Of a stretch of 64,000 nucleotides of DNA, positions 55,657 through 64,000 are shown piece after piece (position 1 is the stretch's first letter; each line of letters begins with the position of its first letter). Under the pieces are notes generated by a model, which was not told the DNA's origin, ran no database searches, and saw only the letters and a program-made list of their open reading frames with translations. Location of the stretch: the NCBI GenBank assembly GCA_043228905.1, contig JBHGNT010000013.1, positions 13,516,001 through 13,580,000 on the forward strand. Direction: 5' to 3'. Origin of the DNA: Azolla caroliniana (Eukaryota; Polypodiophyta). Made by a program: the position numbers and the translations under genes.

Positions 55657-57783
55657 ATGAGAGGGTCGGATCTCGCAGAGGCCATGGCTTCGGCCGTGGA
55701 TCGGATTGTAAACGCGCGCGAGAGCACCGGTGCCCTCGACAGAGCTATTGAGGCGGTCGTCGGCACGATCGGCCGGTTCGATGGGAAGGATGCCACGAAG
55801 TATTTGGCGTCCTACGGTGCAGAGATGCTGATGCGGGACATTCCGGAAGAAAGGCGTCTGGCCGGATTTCCCCGAGTAGCGATGCCGAGCATCCATGCGG
55901 AGGTGCTCGAGGTACGGACGGAGAGCCGTACCTGGGAGGAGTTCGAAGGTCGGCTCCTAGAGAAATACGGGCTGGACGACGCGCTCCGGCTTTCGAAGCG
56001 AAGGTTCATGGAATGGGTGGAGTCCCCGGGAAAGGGAAGAAACGCGTCGGCGCTCCTCCGGGAGTTCGAGGAGAACTTCGCACGCCTTTCGGCGCTTGAC
56101 AGGATGGTCCTGGATACAAGCCGGGTCCTGCTGTTCGTCAAATCGGTTGACGAGAGGGATCGGAGTCACGTGGGCGCCCTGCTAGAAACCGAAGACGGGC
56201 TCACTACCGACTGGGCGGCTGTCAGGAAGGTCTGTGGCCGTTTCGACAAACGGCGAGAATGGGCGGATGACGGTGCGACCGGGTCGGGCTCGGTCGCAGC
56301 AAGGAAGTTCGAACCAGCGCCACGGGTGCGAAAGGAAGGGACCGGAGAGTGGTTGGACACCGGTTCGGCTTCGACCGGCGTAGTCACAGGCTCAACCGGA
56401 GGAGCGGCGCTGGAGGAATTGACGAAGGCGATAAAGGACCTCCAAATCGCGCAGGCCCGAAGGGAAGGAGGCGAACCGGCTCGTGACCGACGGCCGGCGG
56501 CAGGAAACAGGTGCATGTGGTGCGATGAAGTCGGCCACATTCGGAAGGACTGCGGCGACTTCGCGGAGGCGCTGAGGAACAGGGTGGTGTACCTGTGGGA
56601 AGGACGGGTGCATGCCAGCGACACCCGAAGGGCCCTGAGCCGAAACGACGGAAAGGGTGGTATGAAAAGGTTGATGGAAGAGGCGGCGGCCCGACACGCG
56701 GAAACCGTCCACTACTCGGCGTCAGCCGGCATTCGAGTCGGGGGCGGCGAGGCCCGGGGGGAAAGCAAAGCCGGATTCTGGCCGACGATGCTGGAAGGCC
56801 TTGCCGGTGCAGGGCTTAAAAGGGAGGAATCGGACCGTGCGGAGAAACGGGTACGGGAGATGACCGGGTGGAGCGACCCGGTCGAGGAAAAGACGGGCTT
56901 CGTGGAAGCCGCTTGCAGGAACTACGAGGCTCTGGTAGAAGAGAAGCGGGTGGGGAAACCCGGGACGACCGGGCCCTCACAACGATACGAGACCCGGTCC
57001 GGGCCACGACGGGACGAAGCCGGCGGGGCCGGTACGCGAGATAAACCCCAGAAGGGCGGGTACCGTCTGGGGACGGAGATAGAAAGAACCACGGACTTAC
57101 GAAAGGTCCTGGAGGAACGGATCCTCGACAGCAAGGTGGAGCTGTCGTTACGAGAGGTGCTGGGAATCGCCAAGAAGGAGTTCCACGACTCCATCGTGGA
57201 CTTGGTGAAACGGAAGAGGCTGTCGGCGGAGACAGAACCGGAAAGACCGGTGGAAGTGCGGACGACGCACCTAGACGACATGGCGCTGGGAGACGAGTGG
57301 GCGGAAAGCCACTATTCGAGACCACATTGGGCCCGAGCGACCACGGAAACCCCGGTGAAGATCGGCGATGTCCAGGAACCGGTGGTAGCTTTAGTAGACC
57401 ACGGATCGGAGATCAATTTGATGTCCATGGACTTCTATAAGAAGGGCAAATGGCCGATCAACACCAAGCACGGGTGGAAAATAAGGGCAGCAACGCGCGC
57501 CACCGAGGAACTGCACGGGGCCTGTCCGAATGTGCGAGTCAAGATCGGCGACGTCGAGATTGACCAGCACTTCTTCGTGCAGGAGACATCTTCGCATCCG
57601 GTCATTCTGGGAGAGCCGTACATCACGGCGGCGCGAATGGAGACCAAGGTGCTGGACAATGGTTCAGCCTATGCGCGGGTCAAGAGCCAGGACGGGCGCC
57701 ATTCGGTCCAGTTTTTGACGGTTAGGCCGAACCACGAGCGTAACCGCGACTCCCTCGGTTCCGATAACCGAGAGGATTTTTAG
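55657..57783 (+). CDS. GypF gag and aspartic protease
   Basis: ATG 55657 is the first ATG after the primer site in this frame; the frame is also open upstream through the LTR. Residues about 1-200 form the capsid-like part (IGRFDGKDATKYLASYG, FEENFARLSALDRMVL, RVLLFVKSVDERDR), shared with GypN. A zinc knuckle CMWCDEVGHIRKDC starts at residue 286. The protease is near residue 575-690 with VALVDHGSEINLMS (D at residue 581; DHG replaces the usual DTG/DSG) and HPVILGEPYI. It ends GAT TTT TAG, overlapping pol by 16 bases. Gag assembles the particle and protease matures it. Confidence 0.92.
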   Translation: MRGSDLAEAMASAVDRIVNARESTGALDRAIEAVVGTIGRFDGKDATKYLASYGAEMLMRDIPEERRLAGFPRVAMPSIHAEVLEVRTESRTWEEFEGRLLEKYGLDDALRLSKRRFMEWVESPGKGRNASALLREFEENFARLSALDRMVLDTSRVLLFVKSVDERDRSHVGALLETEDGLTTDWAAVRKVCGRFDKRREWADDGATGSGSVAARKFEPAPRVRKEGTGEWLDTGSASTGVVTGSTGGAALEELTKAIKDLQIAQARREGGEPARDRRPAAGNRCMWCDEVGHIRKDCGDFAEALRNRVVYLWEGRVHASDTRRALSRNDGKGGMKRLMEEAAARHAETVHYSASAGIRVGGGEARGESKAGFWPTMLEGLAGAGLKREESDRAEKRVREMTGWSDPVEEKTGFVEAACRNYEALVEEKRVGKPGTTGPSQRYETRSGPRRDEAGGAGTRDKPQKGGYRLGTEIERTTDLRKVLEERILDSKVELSLREVLGIAKKEFHDSIVDLVKRKRLSAETEPERPVEVRTTHLDDMALGDEWAESHYSRPHWARATTETPVKIGDVQEPVVALVDHGSEINLMSMDFYKKGKWPINTKHGWKIRAATRATEELHGACPNVRVKIGDVEIDQHFFVQETSSHPVILGEPYITAARMETKVLDNGSAYARVKSQDGRHSVQFLTVRPNHERNRDSLGSDNREDF

Positions 57784-60700
57784 AGAGGACTGCCAAGGCG
57801 TGGGGCCGCGACAGTCCGGATGCTCCGGGAAAACCCCACATTTGTACGATAAAACCGTGTACGACAGGTAGGGTATTTTGCTTCTCCGACAGCGGAGCGT
57901 GTACGATAGTCGGCATCGGCGGCCGAGAGAAGACAAAGGCGGAGGGGAGACTTCGAGCGTGCGGAGTTCTCGGCCCTGGCGAGGAAATCAGCGGGGCCGT
58001 GGAGGCGGTCTCATTCGACGACACCTTGGGGACGCTGGGAAAGGTGGTCGAAGAAGGCCTTAACGAAGACCGGACGATACGGGTGTGTTCCGAGGAGATG
58101 TACGGAGTCATCGCGGACTTCGGTCGAGGGCTCGAGTCAGTTCGGACGGCCCACGTAGGCACCAAGTACAAGACTGTGGACCGGAAGGTAAGGCCAGTCG
58201 CGGCACCCCTACCGGAGGACAGCGCGTCAAGAATCAAAGGGGTTGCGTCGGACCCTAGTCTACGAGATCCGGCCTGCATAGGACACACCTTCACCGACGA
58301 GACGCTCCGAGAGCTCAAAATCGGTGGGGGCGGGTTCCTACTGCCGGCGGAGGAAGACCAGTTTCGGGGAATGCTCGGAAGGCACGGGAAAGCCTTCGCA
58401 TTCTCGCCGGAGGAAATCGGGTGCGTAGACTCGACGATCGTGGAGCCGATGGTGATATTCACGGTACCGCATGTACCATGGAATCTCAAGCCAATCCCGG
58501 TTCCGAGAGCTCACATCCCGAAGTTGATGGAGCTGCTGAGGCAGAAAGTTGATATGGGAATTCTCGAGCCGTCGAGCGCCCCATATTCGAATCGATGGTT
58601 TACCGTACCGAAGAAAAACGGTTCGTTGCGCTTCATCCAGGACCTGCAGCCGGTCAATCGAGTGACCATTCGGAACGCAGGGATCGGACCGACCATAGAC
58701 GAGTTCGCGGAGGCCTTCGCCGGAAGGTCAATTTACTCGGTCGGGGATCTATACTCAGGGTACGACCAGTTCCAGCTAGCCGTGGAGAGCAGAGACATTA
58801 CGACGATGCGAACTCCCCTCGGCCTAGTTCGGATGTGTACACTGCCGCAAGGAGGGACCAACTCGGTGGCCCACATGGTGAATGCGATGAACAAGGTTCT
58901 GAGGGACTGTATCCCGGACATCACCATGCCGTTTCTGGATGACATCCCGATCAAGGGATGCCCGGTGGAAGAAAAGGACGAGACGATCGGGCCGGACGGA
59001 TGCCGGCGATTCGTGGCGACGCACATCGACGACTGCGAGAAGGTGCTGCAAAGGCTAGAGGATGCGAGACTCACCTTCTCCGGGGAGAAGTCGGCCTTCG
59101 GGCAGTCAGAAATCATGGTGGTCGGACACCTGTGCGGACCATATGGCCGGAAACCGTCTCCGGCAAAGGTAGAAGCCATCTCAGCGATGAAGCCCGACTG
59201 CAGCTCGGTCACGGAAGTACGGAGATTCCTGGGGGCATGCGCGTTCTACCACATATGGATCCCGCATTACGCACACGTCGCGGAGCCACTGTACGGGTTG
59301 CTGAGAAGGGGGCGAAGGTTCGAATGGCTGGACGAGCACGCGGAATCGGTGCGGAAGCTGAAAGAGGCCCTTGCAGCGGCACCGGCACTCCGGAAGGCGG
59401 TATACGGGAAGGGTACCCCGGTATTCATAACGGTGGATACCGGTCCGACCGGGATCGGATGGGTCGTGAACCAGGAAGACGAGGACGGCAATCGGTTTCC
59501 GATCCGATTCGGCGCGAAAGTCCTCAGTGAACGGCAGCGAGGATACGCCCAGGTTAAACGCGAACTCTGGGGTATTGTTTCGGCGGTTAAAGCCGACAAA
59601 GACTACCTGATAGGGGCAGAAGTGATCATCGAGACGGATTGCCTGCCGATTCTCGGTATGGTTTCCGGATGCGCGACTCCGGACCTGGCTATGCTCAGGT
59701 GGATAGCGTACATCAAGTCCCTGGACCCGGAAATACGACACATTTCCGGGAAAGACAACGCCATGGCCGACATGCTTTCGAGGGCGAGGTTCGACGACGA
59801 AGGCGGCATGGTTTCGGAAGACGAAGAAGTCGGCGTGGATTTCTTCGAGGCAGCATACGTAACGACCGACGGGATGAGCACTCCGGCGCTTAACGAGTTC
59901 GACGCGAGCAAGTACGACGGGGAGTGGCTGCAGATCGGTGGGTTTTTGAAGACAATGACGCCCGATGCGTCATGGACGAAGGACGAGGCCAACCGGATCC
60001 GGAAGAAAGCGTACCGGTTCTTTCTCCGGGACGGATACCTGTGGAAGCACCCGAAGAAGAGGAACGGCGTCCCGCTCCGGGTGGTGGCGAGAAAGGAAGA
60101 ACAGGAGGAGCTACTGGCGGCCCACCACGACAGCCCTTGGGCTGGACACCGTGGAACGTGGGCGACATTTGAGAAGCTGAAGGGGAAGTACTGGTGGCCG
60201 GGATTGTACCGGGACGTGCATCGGTTCGTGTCAACTTGCGAGAGTTGTCAGATGCACTCGATAGTCCGACACCGGGACGGGCTTCGCCCTACGTACCCTC
60301 CGGCTATCCACTTCAAATGGATGGTAGATCTGGTGACGATGCCGATGGGGGTAGGACAGATGCGGTATCTGGTCCTAGCCCGGGAAGACCTGACGAACCA
60401 GGTGGAAGGCCGAGCCCTTCAGAACAAGACGACCGCGGCCGTGTGTCGGTTCCTGATCGAGGACGTGATATGCCGGTACGGGTGCGTCGGGAAGATCGTG
60501 GCTGACCGAGGGGAGTTGGACGCCGAAGAAGCCGCGGAGCTGTTCGACCGGCTGGGGGTCAAGCTCTCGCTCACCACTGCGTACAATCCGGAGGCGAATG
60601 GAAAGGTGGAGCGCGGACACGGACCGATCGTCAAGGCGTTGGTTCGGGCATGCGGAGGCCGAATCGGTGACTGGCCGCGGCTCCTACCTTATGCCTTGTG

Positions 60701-61262
60701 GGCAGACCGGACCACGCACAGTTCGGTAACCGGGTACATGCCGACAGAGCTCATGTTCGGCCAGAAGCCGATCATGCCGATTGAACGGACGATCTCCTCG
60801 TGGGCAACGGTCGACTGGAGGAACGAGATGAGCCGGGAGGAGTTGTTGGCCGCGCGTATACGACAGCTCGAGCGGAGACCGGAGGACGTGGCACTGGCTA
60901 CGGAGAAGCTCCGGGTGGCGAGGACAAAGAACAAAGCCCGGTTCGACCGAACGCACCGGCTCCGACCGAAGAAAATCGAAGAAGATGACTGGGTGCTCGT
61001 CTACGACAGCAGCCTCGACAACCAGCACCGAGCCACACGGAAGTTCGCACGAAGGTGGTTCGGGCCTTACGTGGTACGGAGCGCCAATGACAACGGGACA
61101 TATCACCTGGCGGAACTCGACGGTACGAGAGTAGCGATACCCGTGGCCGGGAAGAGGATCAAAGCTTTCAAGAAGCGGCACGACGACGAACCCGACCCGA
61201 TTCTCCTGGACAGCAGCGACGACCGATCCGAGGCCGAGGAAGGGCCGGCAGGCGACGAGTAA
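57768..61262 (+). CDS. GypF pol: RT, RNase H, integrase
   Basis: The frame is open from 57768, inside the gag end, without needing its own start; an ATG at 57999 is possible but late. RT begins near residue 275 (FTVPKKNGSLRFIQDLQPVN), with TPLGLVRMCTLPQGGTNS and catalytic FLDD at 58932-58943. RNase H is near residues 550-660 (FITVDTGPTGIGWVV, IIETDCLPIL). Integrase has HHDSPWAGHRGTW and CESCQMH (zinc), D at 60327, D at 60504 and E at 60609, a D,D(35)E core, then GPY/F with RRWFGPYVV near residue 1095. No chromodomain is seen; an acidic tail ends the protein. Confidence 0.92.
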   Translation, partial: PRGFLERTAKAWGRDSPDAPGKPHICTIKPCTTGRVFCFSDSGACTIVGIGGREKTKAEGRLRACGVLGPGEEISGAVEAVSFDDTLGTLGKVVEEGLNEDRTIRVCSEEMYGVIADFGRGLESVRTAHVGTKYKTVDRKVRPVAAPLPEDSASRIKGVASDPSLRDPACIGHTFTDETLRELKIGGGGFLLPAEEDQFRGMLGRHGKAFAFSPEEIGCVDSTIVEPMVIFTVPHVPWNLKPIPVPRAHIPKLMELLRQKVDMGILEPSSAPYSNRWFTVPKKNGSLRFIQDLQPVNRVTIRNAGIGPTIDEFAEAFAGRSIYSVGDLYSGYDQFQLAVESRDITTMRTPLGLVRMCTLPQGGTNSVAHMVNAMNKVLRDCIPDITMPFLDDIPIKGCPVEEKDETIGPDGCRRFVATHIDDCEKVLQRLEDARLTFSGEKSAFGQSEIMVVGHLCGPYGRKPSPAKVEAISAMKPDCSSVTEVRRFLGACAFYHIWIPHYAHVAEPLYGLLRRGRRFEWLDEHAESVRKLKEALAAAPALRKAVYGKGTPVFITVDTGPTGIGWVVNQEDEDGNRFPIRFGAKVLSERQRGYAQVKRELWGIVSAVKADKDYLIGAEVIIETDCLPILGMVSGCATPDLAMLRWIAYIKSLDPEIRHISGKDNAMADMLSRARFDDEGGMVSEDEEVGVDFFEAAYVTTDGMSTPALNEFDASKYDGEWLQIGGFLKTMTPDASWTKDEANRIRKKAYRFFLRDGYLWKHPKKRNGVPLRVVARKEEQEELLAAHHDSPWAGHRGTWATFEKLKGKYWWPGLYRDVHRFVSTCESCQMHSIVRHRDGLRPTYPPAIHFKWMVDLVTMPMGVGQMRYLVLAREDLTNQVEGRALQNKTTAAVCRFLIEDVICRYGCVGKIVADRGELDAEEAAELFDRLGVKLSLTTAYNPEANGKVERGHGPIVKALVRACGGRIGDWPRLLPYALWADRTTHSSVTGYMPTELMFGQKPIMPIERTISSWATVDWRNEMSREELLAARIRQLERRPEDVALATEKLRVARTKNKARFDRTHRLRPKKIEEDDWVLVYDSSLDNQHRATRKFARRWFGPYVVRSANDNGTYHLAELDGTRVAIPVAGKRIKAFKKRHDDEPDPILLDSSDDRSEAEEGPAGDE
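57774..57828 (+). promoter_or_regulatory. Candidate -1 frameshift signal between gag-protease and pol
   Basis: The gag stop context is GAT TTT TAG. A Phe tRNA on TTT (57778-57780) can slip back one base onto TTT (57777-57779) and read TTA next, in the pol frame. Four bases downstream GGACTG (57787-57792) can pair with CAGTCC (57812-57817). The overlapping CCGGA-tgc-TCCGG (57816-57828) can form another hairpin. Slip plus a slow stop and structure are typical, but the heptamer is not canonical. Confidence 0.55.
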
Positions 61263-61334
61263 AGGCGGGCCGGTTTTCTCCGTGCCAACTTAATTTGGCG
61301 CATGCCGGTGGATGCGCGGTTAGGTGGGGGCGGA
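61263..61334 (+). promoter_or_regulatory. GypF 3' leader and polypurine tract
   Basis: ggttaggtgggggcgga (61318-61334) directly precedes the 3' LTR and matches GypN exactly. The 30 bases before it are also nearly the same in both. Confidence 0.8.
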
Positions 61335-62014
61335 TGTCGTGAAGAAAACCGCCCACAAGAGGAATCGGAGGAGCAAGGCGTGGGAAACGGCTCTACACAC
61401 ACACGCGCGCCAAGAAGTACCTAAGGACGAAGTAGGTACATACGAGGATCCGAGGTGGGAGATTCGGTTGGTATGCAGTTAATGCCAAACGGCCTCCTGA
61501 CGGGCTATAAAAAGGAGGAGGAAGAATAGAAAAAGGTATCTCGCGCGGAGAGGACGAAGTGCTGCCGGACCGTTTCTGGGCGTTTCTCTCTCTCTCTCTC
61601 TGTGTTTCCTTCCTTCTCGAGCTCCATAGCTTCTGTACAGGGTTCTGAGGAGGCTCGCGCTGTTTCGAGGAACGCCCGAGTGCTTCCGGCAGCACCTCCG
61701 ACCTGCTACCCCGTTTGTGTTTCGAAGCGAACAGGCATCGGCATCTGTTCGCCGGCCTGTTCGGTTGTAAACAACCTGTGCCCCATCGAGGGTTGTAGTC
61801 GTGTTAGCCATTTTTGTTAATACACTTATTTAGTCATTCGCATCTGTCTGTGTCGGTGTCTGTTCGCGTTCTCCGTGCTGAAGGGCCGTGTCCCTGCGTA
61901 TCCCCGGTCCTGCGTAGCCGGTTCTCTCTCTTTCTCCTCCCTTGCTTGCTCTTTGGTTCGAGACCCCCGCGGTCCCGCCTCATTTTCACACGCACTTGCG
62001 TAATTATCTCGACA
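61335..62014 (+). repeat. GypF 3' LTR (680 bp)
   Basis: Identical by eye to 54933-55612; TATAAAA at 61506-61512. It is followed by the duplicate acgt. Confidence 0.96.
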
Positions 62015-62018
62015 ACGT

Positions 62019-62641
62019 AGGTCTTGAGAAAACGGGGAAGCGGGCAAGTCTAGCGAACGAGAAAGAGTAAGAGAGTCACGCGTAGACACAGACACGGACA
62101 AAGACACTGAGAACCAAGTATGTTAGGTAGCAAGAGTTCTATTAAAACACAGGTGCACAGTGCTGTGAGCGGTTACAGCCGGATCAGAGCCGGTGATGGA
62201 GCACGGAGCTTTGGCAAACAGCCAGGTACAAAGAGACGTCGGTGCGCAGAAGGTCGATCCCTGGGTCGGGAGCACTCTGGCGTCTGACGCGAGGAGGGGA
62301 AGCGCCTTCTTCCTCGGTCAGTCCTCGGACGTTCTTTGTCTATCCTTTCCTCTAGATGGCATTCTGAAAGACAGTCAAAGGTCGCCCCTTTTATAGCACA
62401 AGGAGCGACCGTTACAAGCATTCATGACCCATCACTTTTTCGTCCTAGATTCTCTCCTCGTAACTCCCCCTACTTATGCGATGTCTATATATTCTTTAAT
62501 GCTTTAACTACCTAGTACCCCTCCTTATACTCATGGTTAGTAGTTATCTTATTTAATTCCCCTCGAGGCGTGCACTCGCATATACTGATATTCCTGTGCG
62601 TTTCACCTTGTTTCCGCTTATGGCCCGGAATCTTCACAACA
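62019..62641 (-). repeat. Solo LTR of the GypF/GypN family, second part
   Basis: The right end tcttcacaaca (62631-62641) is, on the minus strand, TGTTGTGAAGA, like GypF TGTCGTGAAGA. A minus-strand TATA (ctataaaagg near 62398-62390) and a GTCTTTGTCCGTG stretch fit the family. With 54831-54932 it makes a 725-bp LTR. Flanks atgg (54827-54830) and acgg (62642-62645) are a 4-bp duplication with one transition. No internal region is present, so it is a solo LTR left by LTR-LTR recombination. Confidence 0.8.
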
Positions 62642-63111
62642 ACGGGAGATCCATTGATATACCCTTTTGCACATAGTAAATCATTGGGACCCAAGACATA
62701 GTGAGGGAAAGAAGATTGATAATTACTTAAATGATGTGTATAGACTTGAAGGACATTAGGAATCTGACCTTTATGGTCTACAGCTTTAGCTTTGTTGTCG
62801 TGCTTTTTTCGTTGGAGCTTTCGACATTGTTCTTTTGTATGACCCTTCTTTTTGTAGAATACGCAAAAAGGATGTTGTCGCTTACAATCGCGATCCATGA
62901 ATTCGTTGGGTGTCTTGCGTTTCCCAATGAATTGCGACTGCTTAGTCCCGGGCGCTTCATTGGGTTTGTTGTGGTCCTTCTTCGAAGTGCGTTGACTATG
63001 GGACTTAGCCAACAGGAAGGTCATTCGGAGTTGAGACATTGTCTTTTGTTGATCATACGATCGTCGACAAGGAGTGCGAATGGTGTATCATCGGTGCACG
63101 GCTTAGAGAGC
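62642..63111 (-). pseudogene. GypC gag C-terminal half
   Basis: The open minus-strand frame from about 63100 carries YDQQKTMSQLRMTFLLAKS, a basic region, and CVFYKKKGHTKEQC near 62875-62835. This is a zinc knuckle whose second cysteine is tyrosine, so the knuckle is damaged. It ends LCAKGYINGSPV at the solo-LTR border, where the protease continues at 54830. Its N-terminal half is not recognised; a (GA)n tract begins at 63112. Confidence 0.78.
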
Positions 63112-64000
63112 ATGAGAGAGAGAGAGAGAGAGAGAGATTAAACCTTGATAACTTCAATTACTATAGGGATTAAAACTTCAATATAACTAAAATATCTAAA
63201 AATATAATGAGAAAGGGAGAGAGGGCTAGTCATTAAGTATTAATTAAAAAGACTAAATCAAATGTTACTAACATGTTAAGAGAGAGAGAGAGAGAGAGTG
63301 ATTAAGAGCAAAGCTATTACTAATTATCATTAAGATTGAAAAAGAAATTACATGGGGATATGGTCATGAGCAAACTAGTTTCGCCCACTACAGGGCTCAT
63401 CAGTGCTAAAATGACCATTAGGGGTGGATAGGTTTATATAAGGAGTTTTAGGAGAGGGTTTAGAGAAATGACAATAGGGAGTGGGGGTGTGTGCTTATGG
63501 ATATGATTTGAAAAGGGGAAGATTTGGAGAAGAAGGAAAAGGATATTATGAGCCTATAATGTTAAGATTATAGACCTTACGGTCGGAACAAGGAGTGCAA
63601 AATGGGGGGTCATTGGTGGGTAGAGGTTGGAGAAGATGTTAGAGAGGAGGAATACCAAGGTCGATTGGAGTGCACATGAATCGTGAAAGTGCTTGGTGTA
63701 GAGGAGGAAGGCGAGAGTGGGGATAGAAGATTAAGTTTAGGATTAAAACTAAAATTAAAAAAATGAGATTAAAGAACATAATTAAAAAATGGGAGTAAAG
63801 AACATAATTAAAAAACCGAGAGGGGAGAGAATTAACATGCTAAGGCTAAACATAAACACTAATGAAAACAATTAACACATAAAACTAACCCTAAAAATAA
63901 AATAAAAATAAAAAACTAAAAACGTAATCATAAAACTAGAAACATAAACCTAAAATAAGGTAAAGGGAGGGTAGTGGGTGAGAGAGGGGGAGAGAAAGAT
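63112..64000. other. AT- and GA-rich stretch without recognisable genes
   Basis: (GA)n tracts lie at about 63113-63137 and 63280-63298. A-rich low-complexity sequence (aaaataaaa type) fills about 63740-63960. No open frame with a conserved motif and no LTR end was seen. It may contain the decayed 5' part of GypC. Confidence 0.6.

Larger units (their letters stand above)
54933..62014 (+). mobile_element. GypF: complete, apparently intact Ty3/gypsy element of a fungal-like lineage
   Basis: The 7082-bp element has two 680-bp LTRs that look identical by eye. It has a primer site, an open gag-protease ORF (708 codons), an open pol ORF (1164 codons) in the -1 frame and a polypurine tract. The 4-bp duplication acgt (54929-54932, 62015-62018) flanks it. 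Integrase follows RNase H, so it is Ty3/gypsy. The RT has FLDD and LPQGGTNS variants that I associate with basidiomycete gypsy elements. I see no coding lesion, which makes it the youngest and possibly active element here. Confidence 0.93.
35578..63111 (-). mobile_element. GypC: minus-strand Ty3/gypsy chromovirus, three-way nested host
   Basis: The blocks 35578-38945, 54413-54830 and 62642 to about 63111 give, from left to right, 3' LTR, chromodomain, integrase, RNase H, RT, protease and gag, a chromovirus read on the minus strand. GypD (38946-54412) sits between RT and protease. The solo LTR with GypF (54831-62641) sits inside the protease start. The 5' LTR is not found in the window; gag runs into a GA microsatellite near 63112. 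Confidence 0.85.

Noticed and set aside
62015-62463. 3' LTR of a further gypsy element, from ctccccctac near 62463
   Set aside because: No LTR end fits there. The sequence is better explained as the body of the solo LTR ending at 62641, with matching 4-bp flanks.

Overview
This window looks like nuclear heterochromatin of a land plant with a large, repeat-rich genome. Ty1/copia elements with an initiator-Met-type primer site, Ty3/gypsy chromoviruses and L1-like LINEs (one with a plant-style DUF4283 and zinc-knuckle ORF1) are stacked inside one another. Many nonsense codons fit C-to-T decay in CG and CHG contexts (CGA to TGA, CAG to TAG), which suggests plant-type cytosine methylation. Several families (a Tcn1/sushi-like chromovirus and a gypsy lineage with fungal-looking reverse transcriptase) point to a non-seed plant such as a lycophyte, fern or bryophyte; this is inference. 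I found no host single-copy gene, no rRNA or functional tRNA gene, and no CRISPR array. LEFT HALF (1-29.5 kb): an old minus-strand LINE (LINE-A) is the substrate. Its pieces lie at 3350-4822, 10397-11219, 16960-17435 and 29121-29490. They are separated by a chromovirus remnant (GypA, 1-3349), two copia elements (CopA 4823-10391, TSD atcct; CopB 11225-16954, TSD gagcc) and a gag-only gypsy relative (GypN, 17436-29120). GypN was itself hit by a 5'-truncated LINE-A-family copy (18031-19330, inside its 5' LTR) and by a minus-strand copia (CopC 19793-25460, TSD ctgaa, inside gag). MIDDLE (29.5-35.6 kb): purine-rich simple repeats, a plus-strand LINE (LINE-B, 30069 to about 35285) with ORF1 and ORF2, and a CopA-family LTR fragment (35377-35577). 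RIGHT HALF (35.6-63.1 kb): a minus-strand chromovirus (GypC, LTR from 35578, gag to about 63111) inserted in that LTR fragment. GypC was split by a minus-strand gypsy element with a long third ORF (GypD 38946-54412, TSD tcaag/ccaag), itself split by a young copia (CopD 44593-49962, TSD ctatt). It was also split, inside its protease, by a solo LTR (54831-62641). That solo LTR was in turn split by the youngest element, GypF (54933-62014, TSD acgt). GypF has LTRs that look identical, an open gag-protease ORF and an open pol ORF. The last 0.9 kb (63.1-64 kb) is AT- and GA-rich with nothing recognised. MOST INTERESTING: GypF, GypN and the solo LTR form one family with 4-bp target duplications, shared LTR ends, a shared non-iMet primer site and a shared polypurine tract. 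GypF appears autonomous, with a probable -1 shift at the gag stop. GypN keeps gag and the cis signals but has no detectable pol, so the two look like an autonomous/non-autonomous pair.
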